Shown here in pieces: positions 46,359 to 54,805 of a DNA stretch of 64,000 nt; positions within the stretch are counted from its first letter, which is position 1; each line of letters opens with the position of its first letter. Both the position numbers and the translations under genes were made by a program. Origin of the DNA: Centipeda periodontii DSM 2778 (lineage in GTDB: Bacteria; Bacillota; Negativicutes; Selenomonadales; Selenomonadaceae); assembly GCF_000213975.1 (NCBI RefSeq), contig NZ_GL892076.1, positions 1,501,337 through 1,565,336 on the forward strand, given 5' to 3'. A model generated the notes under the pieces. It was not told the DNA's origin. It saw only the letters and a program-made list of their open reading frames with translations, and did no database searches.

Positions 46359-47009
46359 TCACATCCGTGCGTGCAGTGTACGTGCCCCGGCCAAAAAAGA
46401 AGCGACAGATGCGGCACGCAAATCCGGATTGTCGATAAGCTCGAGTCCGTAGCGCTCTCCGTTTTCGCCGCGGAAAAACAAGACTGCCATTTGATTGTCT
46501 GCCGTCGCAGTGGCATCTGTTATACCATCACCATCTTCATCAATTTCAACCTCTTTGGCTGTGGTGGCAAAGATCGCCTTATTGTTCTCAGTCAGTTTGA
46601 CAAGCATGATCCCTTCATAACCATTGCTTCCCATAATGCGTGCCAAAAGTGTGGTAGCTTCCTCGGGATCAATGCGATTGAGATCGGGCAGAGCTTCCTC
46701 GGGAAATGCATTGATGAGAACAACCCACGCATTTTTGATGTGATATTCTTCGTTCTCAAAAATCAGAATCTCACCTGTGCGATTTTCAAACAGCGTACTG
46801 GCAGGAATGACTCCGACAGGTGGTTTCGGACACAGGATCTGATAACCGTAAGCCTCACTCTTATAGGAGTAGGAAAGTTCCGGTACCGATTGTCCCACAG
46901 CCTGCACAGTCTCCACATCTGCTGCCTCAGCAGAAAATGCATATGATGCACTGGATAAAACCGCCGAAGCAAAGACGGTTGCAGCTATTTTTCGATACCT
47001 CTTTATCAT
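46359..47009 (-). CDS. Secreted protein of unknown function
   Basis: 216 residues. A signal peptide is clear (MIKRYRKIAATVFASAVLSS, cleavage near YAFSAEA). The mature part contains SYKSEAYGYQILCPKPPVG, a repeated ILIFENEEYHIKNAWVVLIN-like beta pattern and an acidic DEDGDGITDAT stretch resembling a calcium-binding loop. I do not recognise a named family. ATGA overlap with pncC, AAGGAG site. Next in the operon is the repeat-bearing secreted protein. Confidence 0.7.
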   Translation of the reverse strand: MIKRYRKIAATVFASAVLSSASYAFSAEAADVETVQAVGQSVPELSYSYKSEAYGYQILCPKPPVGVIPASTLFENRTGEILIFENEEYHIKNAWVVLINAFPEEALPDLNRIDPEEATTLLARIMGSNGYEGIMLVKLTENNKAIFATTAKEVEIDEDGDGITDATATADNQMAVLFFRGENGERYGLELIDNPDLRAASVASFLAGARTLHARM

Positions 47010-47497
47010 GTGGTTCTCCTTATCACGTTGCAGATCATGGCAAGTGCTTTTTCAACTGCCGCTTGTTTATTTTCTATCCGTGTTCCGGAAAAATTATTTT
47101 TTCGGACAACTGTATGTGTGTGGTCGGCTACCGCAATATAAACCAGTCCGACGGGCTTTTCTGCCGAACCGCCGCCAGGACCTGCAATTCCCGTAATTCC
47201 CACTCCAATGTCCGTCTGTATCAGTTGACGCACATTTTCTGCCATCTCTCGCGCCGTCTCCTCCGAAACGGCACCGTAAACGGTAAGAGTCTCCTCAGAA
47301 ACGTGGAGGATACGTGCCTTCACATGATTGGCGTAGGATACAATGCTTCCCATGACATAGCTGGAACTGCCGGACATATCTGTGAGCGTACTTGTAAGGA
47401 GTCCTCCGGTACAGGATTCCGCACAGGCAATCGTCAATCCCGCCTCATGCAGTTCCCGCCCCGTCCTCTCAGACAGCGTTTCATCTGCAAAAGCCAT
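47006..47497 (-). CDS. pncC: Nicotinamide-nucleotide amidase (CinA C-terminal domain protein)
   Basis: Deamidates NMN to nicotinate mononucleotide, recycling the product of NAD-dependent ligase into the pathway served by NadD in this window. 163 residues: ACAESCTGGLLTSTLTDMSGSS, GSIVSYANHVKARIL, and VGITGIAGPGGGSAEKPVGLV. Only the amidase domain is present, without the CinA N-terminal part. The start overlaps the rimO stop (TGATG). Confidence 0.93.
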   Translation of the reverse strand: MAFADETLSERTGRELHEAGLTIACAESCTGGLLTSTLTDMSGSSSYVMGSIVSYANHVKARILHVSEETLTVYGAVSEETAREMAENVRQLIQTDIGVGITGIAGPGGGSAEKPVGLVYIAVADHTHTVVRKNNFSGTRIENKQAAVEKALAMICNVIRRTT

Positions 47498-48825
47498 CAG
47501 TGCACCCTCTCACCCACAATGTCATAGGTAAATCCCTGAAGGAGGCGGACGCGTACAATATCGCCCACACGACTCACTGTATCGTCCTCGATGTAGATCT
47601 GCCCGTCCACCTCAGGAGCTTCCCGATAGGAACGTCCAACCGCAATCGCCTGCTGTTCTGAATCACGCCCCTCGATCAGGACATCCATTTCCTGATTTTC
47701 GAAACTGATATTAATCTCCTCCGAGATCTTGCTCTGGAGGCTCATCAAATCATGATAGCGTTCCTGCATAACCTCCTCGGAGACCTTATGCGCCATATTT
47801 GCTGCAGGCGTACCCTCCTCCTCGGAGTAAGTAAAGATTCCAACTTTATCGAAACGCTGCTCCTCCACAAAGGAACGAAGCGCTTGGTAATGTGTGTCTG
47901 TCTCGCCGGGAAAGCCAACAATGAAGGTCGAGCGAATCGCCACCCCCGGAATGCGGTCACGCAGCTTTTTGATCAGCTTATCCACACCTTCACGCGTATC
48001 TGGGCGGTTCATCGACCGCAGGACGGCATTATGTGCATGTTGAAGAGGAAGATCCACATATTTTACAACCTTGGGCTCGGTTGCAAACACCTCGATGAGT
48101 TCATCCGTAAAGTATTTCGGATAGCTGTATAATACGCGAACCCATGCAATTTTCTCAATCTTCGCCAGCTCCCGCAAAAGCGCTGGAAGCATTGGCTTTT
48201 TATAGCGATCCAGACCATAGTTTGCGCTGTCCTGCGCAATCAAAATGAGCTCGCGCACACCGTTCTCTGCCAGTTCCTGCGCCTCCGCAATAATATCCTC
48301 CATATCCCGGCTTCGGAAGCTGCCGCGAATCAGTGGAATCGCACAGAATGCACACCGATGATCGCAGCCCTCTGCGATCTTCACATAGGCAGTATAGTTG
48401 GGCGTTGTACGCACGCGCGGAGTCTTGGCATCATAGATGGTCTCGTCCTTCCCCGCAATCAAAAGCCGTCGGCCCTTCAGCGTTTCTTGGATAACCTCCA
48501 TGATGCGACTCCACGCTCCCGTGCCGATGATGGCATTGGCCTCCGGAATCTCATCGAGCAGTTGCTGCCCGTACCGCTGCCCGAGACACCCCGCAACAAT
48601 GAGACTGCGGCAGCGCCCTGTTTCCTTATAGTCCGCCATCCCGAGTACTGTTGTAATGGATTCTTCCTTTGCAGATTGGATGAAGGCGCAGGTGTTGACG
48701 ATCAGGATATCCGCCTCTGCCGGCTCATTGGTGATCTCAATTCCATGCTCCCGCATAATGCCGAGCATGACCTCAGTATCAACAAGGTTCTTTGCACAAC
48801 CGAGACTGATAAAACCCGCTTTCAC
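47497..48825 (-). CDS. rimO: Ribosomal protein uS12 methylthiotransferase RimO
   Basis: Radical SAM enzyme that adds a methylthio group to an Asp of uS12. 442 residues. N-terminal MTTase domain with cluster cysteines in FISLGCAKNLVD, VNTCAF and IVAGCLGQRY; radical SAM motif EGCDHRCAFCAIP; C-terminal TRAM domain (about 375-442). GTG start behind GAGGAGAG. First gene of the operon with pncC. Confidence 0.95.
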   Translation of the reverse strand: MKAGFISLGCAKNLVDTEVMLGIMREHGIEITNEPAEADILIVNTCAFIQSAKEESITTVLGMADYKETGRCRSLIVAGCLGQRYGQQLLDEIPEANAIIGTGAWSRIMEVIQETLKGRRLLIAGKDETIYDAKTPRVRTTPNYTAYVKIAEGCDHRCAFCAIPLIRGSFRSRDMEDIIAEAQELAENGVRELILIAQDSANYGLDRYKKPMLPALLRELAKIEKIAWVRVLYSYPKYFTDELIEVFATEPKVVKYVDLPLQHAHNAVLRSMNRPDTREGVDKLIKKLRDRIPGVAIRSTFIVGFPGETDTHYQALRSFVEEQRFDKVGIFTYSEEEGTPAANMAHKVSEEVMQERYHDLMSLQSKISEEINISFENQEMDVLIEGRDSEQQAIAVGRSYREAPEVDGQIYIEDDTVSRVGDIVRVRLLQGFTYDIVGERVH

Positions 48826-48849
48826 TGATAAACTCTCCTCTGGCTTCCG

Positions 48850-49899
48850 TTACTCTTCATAGAACCGTACCTCTTTGATCCAGCGATCCAGGAGGATCTC
48901 CTTTTCCTCCTTGCTAAAATACGGTCTGCTCCTAAAAATATTGATATTCTTCCCCGCAAACATCTGATAGGAAAGCGTCATGGGATTCGTCGTCAGGAAA
49001 TAGAAGCGATGCTGCGCAAGTGCAAGCTGTGCCTCATCCGACAGCAGCCAGTCCGCAAACACCTCTGCCGCGCGCGCATCACGCTCCGGCGAGCGAAATG
49101 CAATGCCCGTGCCATAGATGACAGCAGACGTCCCATCTGTAGGATAAAGAATGCGAATGGGATATTCGTCGTGCACATAGCGGAGCGTTTCGCTCAAAAC
49201 TGCCACCGAAAGATCCACCTCGCCCATTCCCGCCTGTCGTACTGGTGTATGCAGATATTTAGAGTACTGCATAATCTTCGGCTGTATTCTGCGCCAAATT
49301 TCAAAGGCACGCTGATCCCCATACTCGGCAATCATACTGTAGAGCAGATTCGAGGAGGCATCTGCCGCCATGAAATCTGTTGTTCCGATGCGGACGTCGC
49401 GCTGCTGTGCGAGTTGTTGCCACGAGTTTGGCAGGTCGAGATGAGTCCGCAGATAATCCTGATTCACCGCAAAAACCACAGGATCGTACCATACTCCTGT
49501 CCAGTAGCGATTTGGATGACGGAACGAATCTGCAACCTGATCACTTTTCTCTGAGATATATGGCATGAGATAGCCGGCAGCAGCCGCACGATCCAGTGTC
49601 TCACGGTCTGCCAGAATGAGCGCCGCCTTGCCATCACTTTCACCAAGAGACTGCTCACGCAGACGTCTTAGAATCTGTTCGGATGACAGCTGAACGAAGT
49701 TGACACGGATATTATACTCTTTTTCATATTCCTCGGACAGCACCGCCGCAACCTCTGCCGGAAACGATGTATAGGCTGTAATTTCCTGCATGGGATGGCG
49801 CTGGACACCACGCCCCCCCGACGACAGATATGCAGACCCCACAGCAAACAGTGTCACGAGGATGACTGTTATCATGATAAACAGAGTATACCGCTTCAT
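48850..49899 (-). CDS. Orphan extracellular solute-binding protein (family 1, iron/anion type)
   Basis: 349 residues. An N-terminal signal or signal-anchor (RYTLFIMITVILVTLFAVG) without a lipobox Cys. The rest has the periplasmic binding fold: ITAYTSFPAEVAAVLSEEYEKEYN, ALILADRETLDRAAAAGYL, VWYDPVVFAVNQDYL and RAAEVFADWLLSDEAQLALA, closest in pattern to ferric-iron-type receptors. No permease or ATPase is beside it. Start follows AAAGAGGA. The ligand is unknown. Confidence 0.78.
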   Translation of the reverse strand: MKRYTLFIMITVILVTLFAVGSAYLSSGGRGVQRHPMQEITAYTSFPAEVAAVLSEEYEKEYNIRVNFVQLSSEQILRRLREQSLGESDGKAALILADRETLDRAAAAGYLMPYISEKSDQVADSFRHPNRYWTGVWYDPVVFAVNQDYLRTHLDLPNSWQQLAQQRDVRIGTTDFMAADASSNLLYSMIAEYGDQRAFEIWRRIQPKIMQYSKYLHTPVRQAGMGEVDLSVAVLSETLRYVHDEYPIRILYPTDGTSAVIYGTGIAFRSPERDARAAEVFADWLLSDEAQLALAQHRFYFLTTNPMTLSYQMFAGKNINIFRSRPYFSKEEKEILLDRWIKEVRFYEE

Positions 49900-50005
49900 G
49901 AAAAATCCTCTTTCGGTTAGAAAAATTAGCCTTTGTATATTATAAACAATTCCTCCAAAATCCACAAGCCATTTTATCCGTACGAGGCAAGCTACTCTTG
50001 TGCAA

Positions 50006-50037
50006 TAAAAAGACGCCTCTACAAAGGTAAAAGCGCC
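50006..50037 (-). terminator. Terminator of the transketolase operon
   Basis: Minus-strand GGCGCTTTTAC pairs with GTAGAGGCGTC (three G-U pairs) around a 4-nt loop and is followed by TTTTTATT. It lies beyond the inserted repeat element, about 175 bp after the tktB stop. Confidence 0.72.
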
Positions 50038-50049
50038 CTTCCAAATTTA

Positions 50050-50208
50050 GGAACCACTGATAAATTCAGCCCGCCATCTTGACGTATCTTTTTTGCCCAC
50101 ACTTCGTCGACAAATCCTCCACATAGCTTTGGCTATGCGTCCGGTTTGCCTCCTCAATCGGACGAAAAAATCTACGCCAATCTGAGGGTCTATTTTATCA
50201 GCGATTCC
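50050..50208 (-). mobile_element. MITE-like repeat element, copy 1
   Basis: A 159-bp non-coding element. Terminal inverted repeats GGAACCACTGATAAA and TTTATCAGCGATTCC match at 13 of 15 positions, and the arms stay loosely complementary for about 40 bp inward, so the whole can fold into a long hairpin. It is flanked by TTA on both sides, a possible target duplication. The second copy in the window is about 90% identical. It starts five bases after the tktB stop and lies before that gene's terminator. No transposase is encoded. Confidence 0.82.
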
Positions 50209-50212
50209 TTAC

Positions 50213-51160
50213 TTATTTTCCAACGAGTGTCTTTGTCTGTGCCACAATATGCTCTGCAGTGAGTCCGAACTGTTTCAGCAGCTCCGCTGCAGGTCCAGAA
50301 TGACCGAACTCATCCCGAACGCCAATGCGGTGCACAAGTGTCGGACATTTCTCTGCGAGAACAGCAGCAACAGCCTCGCCCAAGCCACCAAGAATATTGT
50401 GTTCCTCAACCGTCACAACACGTCCACAGTCCTGAGCTGCCTGAATGATAAGTTCCTCATCTAGGGGTTTGATCGTCGCCATATTGATCACGCGAGCATG
50501 AATCCCCTCGGCTACAAGACGTTTTCCCGCCTCGATCGCCTCGGGAACGAGAATGCCCGTTGCAATAATCGCTACATCCTTACCTTCTTGAAGGACCTCT
50601 CCCTTGCCTACCTTAAACGTGAAGGACTCATCATGGTAAACCGGCGTTGCTGCACGACCGAAGCGAATGTATACAGGCCCATCCATCTCGTATGCAACGT
50701 GCACCATCTTTCGTGCCTCGACATCGTCCGAGGGACACATAACCGTCATCCCAGGAATCGTGCGCATCAGTGCAAAGTCCTCACAGCACTGATGAGAGGC
50801 TCCATCTTCGCCGACCGAGATACCGCCGTGTGTCGCGCAAATCTTGACATTCAGATGCGGGTAGCCGATGGTATTGCGCACCTGCTCATAGGCACGTCCC
50901 GCCGCAAACATGGCAAAGGTTGACACAAATGGAACAAGTCCCATCGTCGAGAGTCCCGCGCCGACATCGACCATATCACATTCTGCAATTCCACAGTTGA
51001 AATGACGATCCGGAAATGCTTTCTTAAAGGTTCCGCTCTTCGTTGCACCTGCAAGATCCGCATCTAGGACAACGACATCCGTGTGTTCCTTGCCAAGTTC
51101 TACAAGTGCATTCCCGTAACTGTCACGCGTTGCAATTTTCTTTACGTCTGCCATGCTCAT
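50213..51160 (-). CDS. Transketolase, C-terminal subunit
   Basis: Second half of a split transketolase, which moves two-carbon units in the pentose phosphate pathway. 315 residues: pyrimidine-binding and C-terminal domains, with VVLDADLAGATKSGTF, FNCGIAECDMVDVGAGLS and THGGISVGEDGASHQCCED. ATGA overlap with the N-terminal subunit gene ensures equal production. Confidence 0.94.
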   Translation of the reverse strand: MSMADVKKIATRDSYGNALVELGKEHTDVVVLDADLAGATKSGTFKKAFPDRHFNCGIAECDMVDVGAGLSTMGLVPFVSTFAMFAAGRAYEQVRNTIGYPHLNVKICATHGGISVGEDGASHQCCEDFALMRTIPGMTVMCPSDDVEARKMVHVAYEMDGPVYIRFGRAATPVYHDESFTFKVGKGEVLQEGKDVAIIATGILVPEAIEAGKRLVAEGIHARVINMATIKPLDEELIIQAAQDCGRVVTVEEHNILGGLGEAVAAVLAEKCPTLVHRIGVRDEFGHSGPAAELLKQFGLTAEHIVAQTKTLVGK

Positions 51161-52008
51161 GCCTCCTCAATCGCCTTGCGAATCGCAGCAAGTTCCTCGA
51201 GTCCCTGTGCGAGTTCGTCATCATTGGGTGCCTTGCCATGCCAGCTGGCCTTGTTCTCCATGAAGGAGATATCCTTGCCCTTCACCGTTTTCATCAAAAT
51301 CGCCGTCGGCTTGCCCGTCCCTTTATTCGCATGGAACGTCTTGAACGCTTCCTCGAGGGCATTGTAGTCGTGTCCATCAATCGAGATGACCGCACAGCCA
51401 AATGCCTCGAATTTCTTATCAACGGGAGCTGTATTCATGACATCTGCCGTCGCTCCATCAATTTGAAGCCCGTTGATATCCACCGCAATGCAGAGATTGT
51501 CGAGCTTAAAATGGGCGGAGAACATGAGTGCCTCCCAGACCTGCCCCTCAGCAAGTTCGCCGTCACCAAGGAGTGTATAGACATTGATGTCCTTCCCCAG
51601 ATACTTTGCGCCCTTTGCCATTCCTGCCGCTGTCGAGATTCCCTGCCCAAGCGAGCCTGTAGACATATCAACACCCGGCGTGAGGTTCATGTTCGGATGC
51701 CCCTGCAGACGCGAATCGATATGACGGAGTGTCAGGAGTTCCTCCACCGGAAAAAAGCCACGATTGGCAAGCGTTGCATAGAGACCGGGTGCAACATGCC
51801 CCTTCGAGAGGACAAAACGATCTCGATTCGGATCGTGTGGGTTCTTCGGATCTACGCGAAGCTCTCGGTTGTAAAGATAGGTAAAGTACTCCGTCGATGA
51901 AAGTGAGCCACCCGGATGACCACTCTTTGCCGCGTGCGTGCCGCGCAAAATCCCCTCACGCACCTTCACCGCAAAAAGCCGGAGCTCCTTCTGTTCAGCT
52001 GCCGTCAT
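51157..52008 (-). CDS. Transketolase, N-terminal subunit
   Basis: Thiamine-diphosphate-binding half of the split transketolase. Start at MTAAEQKELRLFAVK behind AAGGAGGAG. GTHAAKSGHPGGSLSSTEYF, LSKGHVAPGLYA, GSLGQGISTAAGMAKGAKYL and the TPP motif LGDGELAEGQVWEA ending in the NGLQIDG metal region are present. 283 residues. Split enzymes are common in Firmicutes and archaea. Confidence 0.95.
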   Translation of the reverse strand: MTAAEQKELRLFAVKVREGILRGTHAAKSGHPGGSLSSTEYFTYLYNRELRVDPKNPHDPNRDRFVLSKGHVAPGLYATLANRGFFPVEELLTLRHIDSRLQGHPNMNLTPGVDMSTGSLGQGISTAAGMAKGAKYLGKDINVYTLLGDGELAEGQVWEALMFSAHFKLDNLCIAVDINGLQIDGATADVMNTAPVDKKFEAFGCAVISIDGHDYNALEEAFKTFHANKGTGKPTAILMKTVKGKDISFMENKASWHGKAPNDDELAQGLEELAAIRKAIEEA

Positions 52009-52119
52009 AAAACTCCTCCTTGCCCCAATCAAATTATTATCGATACTGCATTCATTTTACCTTTTTTTCTTTTGCCTGCAATATACATAAAGTCACATTT
52101 TTTCTGAAATATTTACAAA

Positions 52120-52147
52120 TGAAAAAGTCACCCCAAGAAGGCGACTT
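52120..52147 (-). terminator. Terminator of the RNase J gene
   Basis: Minus-strand AAGTCGCC pairs with GGTGACTT (one G-U) around a 7-nt loop and runs into TTTTTC, about 20 bp after the stop. Confidence 0.75.
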
Positions 52148-52165
52148 CCTCTCTATGAAACTATC

Positions 52166-53854
52166 TCAGATCTCCATAATGATGGGCAGAATCATCGGGC
52201 GACGGCGTGTCTTATCGAAGAGATAACGGCTGAGCGCATCGCGTACATTCGATTTAATCGCCGACCATTCGCGCACGTTTTCATCCTCACAGCGATCAAG
52301 CGCCTGTTGAACGCGCGCTCGTGCCTCCTCCATCAGAGCTTCCGACTCACGCACATAGACGAATCCGCGTGAAACAATGTCAGGTCCCGAAACCACGCGA
52401 TTATTCTGCCGATCCATCGTAACTACAATAATGAGGATACCATCCTGCGAGAGCTGACGGCGGTCACGCAAAACGATGTTGCCAACGTCACCGACACCGA
52501 GACCGTCAACCATCACCATGCCGGACTGCACGCGCCCAACGACCTGCCCCTTCTCCTTCGTGAATTCGAGAATCTGACCGTTCTCGCTGATGAAAATATT
52601 TTCCTTCGGCATGCCAAGCTCGCGCGCAAGACTCGCGTGCTGGACAAGGTGATGGTACTCACCATGAACAGGCATAAAGAACTTCGGTCGCACGAGGTTG
52701 TGCATGAGTTTGAGCTCCTCACGGCTACCGTGTCCCGAAACGTGGATGCCCTTGTCGCGCCCATAGATGACATTTGCGCCAAGCTTCATCAGATTATCCA
52801 CAGTCTTGGAAACCAGCTTCTCGTTGCCTGGAATCGGTGTCGCCGAGATGATGACAGTATCGCCCGGCACAATTGTGATCTTCCGATGATCGGACGCCGC
52901 CATGCGCGAGAGCGCGGACATCGGTTCGCCCTGACTGCCCGTCGTCACGATGACGATCTGTTCGGGACGGAAGTTGTTGACCTCATCAATGCCGATGATT
53001 GTGCCCTCCGGCGCATTCAGATAGCCAAGTTCAAGGGAGATACCGACGACATTCTCCATGCTGCGACCAAGCACGGCAACGCGGCGTTTGTACTTCACTG
53101 CCGTATCGATAACCTGCTGGATGCGATGCACATTCGAGGAGAACGTCGCGACGATGATGCGCCCACGCACGTTATGAAACGACTTATCGAACGCCGCACC
53201 GACCGTACGCTCACTCGCCGTATGCCCCTCACGCTCTGCATTCGTACTGTCCGCAAGAAGGAGCAGAACCCCTTTGTTGCCGAGGTCGGAGAAGCGGCGA
53301 AAGTCCGTCATCTGCCCGTCCACCGGCGTGTAGTCCAGCTTGAAGTCGCCCGTGTGGACGATCATGCCGACGGGCGTCTTGATCGAAAGCCCGACGGCAT
53401 CGGGAATCGAATGGTTCACGCGGATAAAGCCGACGCTGAAGCATCCAATGTTGATGATATCCCCTGCCATCACGGAGTGCAGATTGCTCGAATCTACACC
53501 GTTTTCTTTGAGACGCCCCTCAAGGATACCGAGCGTCAGCCGTGTCCCGTAGACAGGGACGGGGATTTGCTTCATCACATAGGGCAGAGCACCGATATGA
53601 TCCTCATGCCCATGCGTCAGGACGATTGCCTTGACCTTGTCCCGATTCTCGATCAAATACGTGATATCCGGAATGACGAGATCAATGCCGAGCATATCCT
53701 CCTCCGGGAACATAAGCCCGGAGTCCACAACGAGAATCTCATCATCCACGCGGATGGCAGTCATGTTCTTTCCGATCTCGCCAAGACCGCCAAGCGGTAT
53801 GACCTGTACCTTCTGCACATTTTTCCCATGATTGCCATTACGATTTAACGACAA
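52166..53854 (-). CDS. rnj: Ribonuclease J
   Basis: Metallo-beta-lactamase RNase with endonuclease and 5'-3' exonuclease activity, central to mRNA decay in Firmicutes. Metal motif TLTHGHEDHIGALPY-like (LTHGHEDHIGALP), VVDSGLMFPEED, HTGDFKLDYTPVDG, LLLADSTNAEREGHT and HVSGHGSREELK. The start was set at a TTG (SLNRNGNHGKN) eight bases after GGAGG; an upstream ATG is part of that binding site. 562 residues. A ~230-nt leader precedes it. Confidence 0.94.
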   Translation of the reverse strand: MSLNRNGNHGKNVQKVQVIPLGGLGEIGKNMTAIRVDDEILVVDSGLMFPEEDMLGIDLVIPDITYLIENRDKVKAIVLTHGHEDHIGALPYVMKQIPVPVYGTRLTLGILEGRLKENGVDSSNLHSVMAGDIINIGCFSVGFIRVNHSIPDAVGLSIKTPVGMIVHTGDFKLDYTPVDGQMTDFRRFSDLGNKGVLLLLADSTNAEREGHTASERTVGAAFDKSFHNVRGRIIVATFSSNVHRIQQVIDTAVKYKRRVAVLGRSMENVVGISLELGYLNAPEGTIIGIDEVNNFRPEQIVIVTTGSQGEPMSALSRMAASDHRKITIVPGDTVIISATPIPGNEKLVSKTVDNLMKLGANVIYGRDKGIHVSGHGSREELKLMHNLVRPKFFMPVHGEYHHLVQHASLARELGMPKENIFISENGQILEFTKEKGQVVGRVQSGMVMVDGLGVGDVGNIVLRDRRQLSQDGILIIVVTMDRQNNRVVSGPDIVSRGFVYVRESEALMEEARARVQQALDRCEDENVREWSAIKSNVRDALSRYLFDKTRRRPMILPIIMEI

Positions 53855-54090
53855 AAAACACACCTCCATAGTATGCGGGACATCTTCACTGTATCCCTAT
53901 TTCAATAAATGCTCATCCATTCGATCATGAAATCAGAATTCATCCACACGAAAATATAGCGACCGGAGGAAATCCTCCATTGTCGCCACATGGGAAAGCG
54001 CCGTTTCCGACATCATTGCTGTGAAAAAAAACGACCGCACAGCAACTCGAAAACCGCAAGAAAAATGATCCGATCCATTCACTTAGGGCT
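53855..54090 (-). promoter_or_regulatory. Long structured leader of the RNase J gene
   Basis: No convincing gene lies in this stretch. On the minus strand it holds two clear hairpins: TTGCTGTG with CACAGCAA around a U-rich 14-nt loop (54016-54045), and GCGAC...GGAGGA with TCCTCC...GTCGC (about 53959-53987). Such a leader could be a target for autoregulation by RNase J itself; that is inference. Confidence 0.5.
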
Positions 54091-54119
54091 ATTCTACCAT
54101 TCCAAGACCAACAATGCAA
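54091..54119 (-). promoter_or_regulatory. Probable promoter of the RNase J gene
   Basis: Minus-strand TTGCAT, 17-bp spacer, TAGAAT, about 240 bp before the start codon. Confidence 0.55.
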
Positions 54120-54140
54120 ATAAAATTTAGCAGCACGCAT

Positions 54141-54171
54141 AAAAAGACACCCTCCATGTGCGGAGAGTGTC
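54141..54171 (-). terminator. Terminator of the small barrel protein gene
   Basis: Minus-strand GACACTCTCC pairs with GGAGGGTGTC (one G-U) around a 6-nt loop, followed by TTTTT, 18 bases after the stop. Confidence 0.88.
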
Positions 54172-54188
54172 CAATTGTACAATAGGGA

Positions 54189-54698
54189 TCAGAAACGCAT
54201 CGTAAGACCGACGCCGACACCGTTCTCATGCTTTCCGTGATCCGGTTTGAAATTGTGATAGTTTACATTGAGATCCAGATTTGCGATCAGGGATTTGTTG
54301 AGGCCAACCTGAGACTCGTTGAAATCCTTACCCGCAATGTAGGATGCATAGGCATTGAATCCAATGACTGGTATTGTGGGCGTGCTGAGAGCCAATCCGC
54401 CATAAGCATTGTCCTTGTTTGTCTGCCCCATATCCCAACGATAGCCGCCGAGCAGACGGATGTTCTGTCCGAGGACATTGTACTGCAGATAAACATCCTT
54501 CGGATTGCCATACTCATCGCGGTCATTACGACCCACGCCGATCGTAATCTCATCCGTCGCCTTATGCTCAATGTAGGCTTCTTTCGTACCGACGCCGACA
54601 GCGGTATCATGTGCACCGAGATGATTGATCGGCGCTGCCATCGCTGCCGAAGATAGAGAAAGACCGATCGCCGCAGCCAGTATCGCACATTTCTTCAT
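54189..54698 (-). CDS. Small putative outer-membrane beta-barrel protein
   Basis: 169 residues. Signal peptide MKKCAILAAAIGLSLSSAAMAA with cleavage near residue 22. The mature part alternates polar and hydrophobic residues in short strands (EITIGVGRND, DVYLQYNVLG, NIRLLGGYRWDMG, FNAYASYIAG, LDLNVNYHNF) and ends GVGVGLTMRF, with the terminal Phe typical of BamA substrates. About 8 strands would fit an OmpX/OmpW-sized barrel. The family is not identified. Monocistronic with its own terminator. Confidence 0.75.
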   Translation of the reverse strand: MKKCAILAAAIGLSLSSAAMAAPINHLGAHDTAVGVGTKEAYIEHKATDEITIGVGRNDRDEYGNPKDVYLQYNVLGQNIRLLGGYRWDMGQTNKDNAYGGLALSTPTIPVIGFNAYASYIAGKDFNESQVGLNKSLIANLDLNVNYHNFKPDHGKHENGVGVGLTMRF

Positions 54699-54805
54699 CG
54701 AAACTCCTCCTTTTCTGTCATTTCCTATTATCTGTCCCTATGTTTTGACAGCTCTTAACAGTGTATTACTCTTTGATAAATCTTTAGCACTTAGCGCCAA
54801 AGAGC

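Noticed and set aside
52637-53848. 403-codon open frame antisense to RNase J
   Set aside because: It mirrors a strongly conserved gene, has no binding site, and its product (rich in His, Arg, Asp) has no recognisable pattern.
53940-54182. 80-codon open frame upstream of RNase J
   Set aside because: No ribosome-binding site, covers a terminator and promoter, and has Cys/Phe/Trp-rich random composition; treated as leader RNA.
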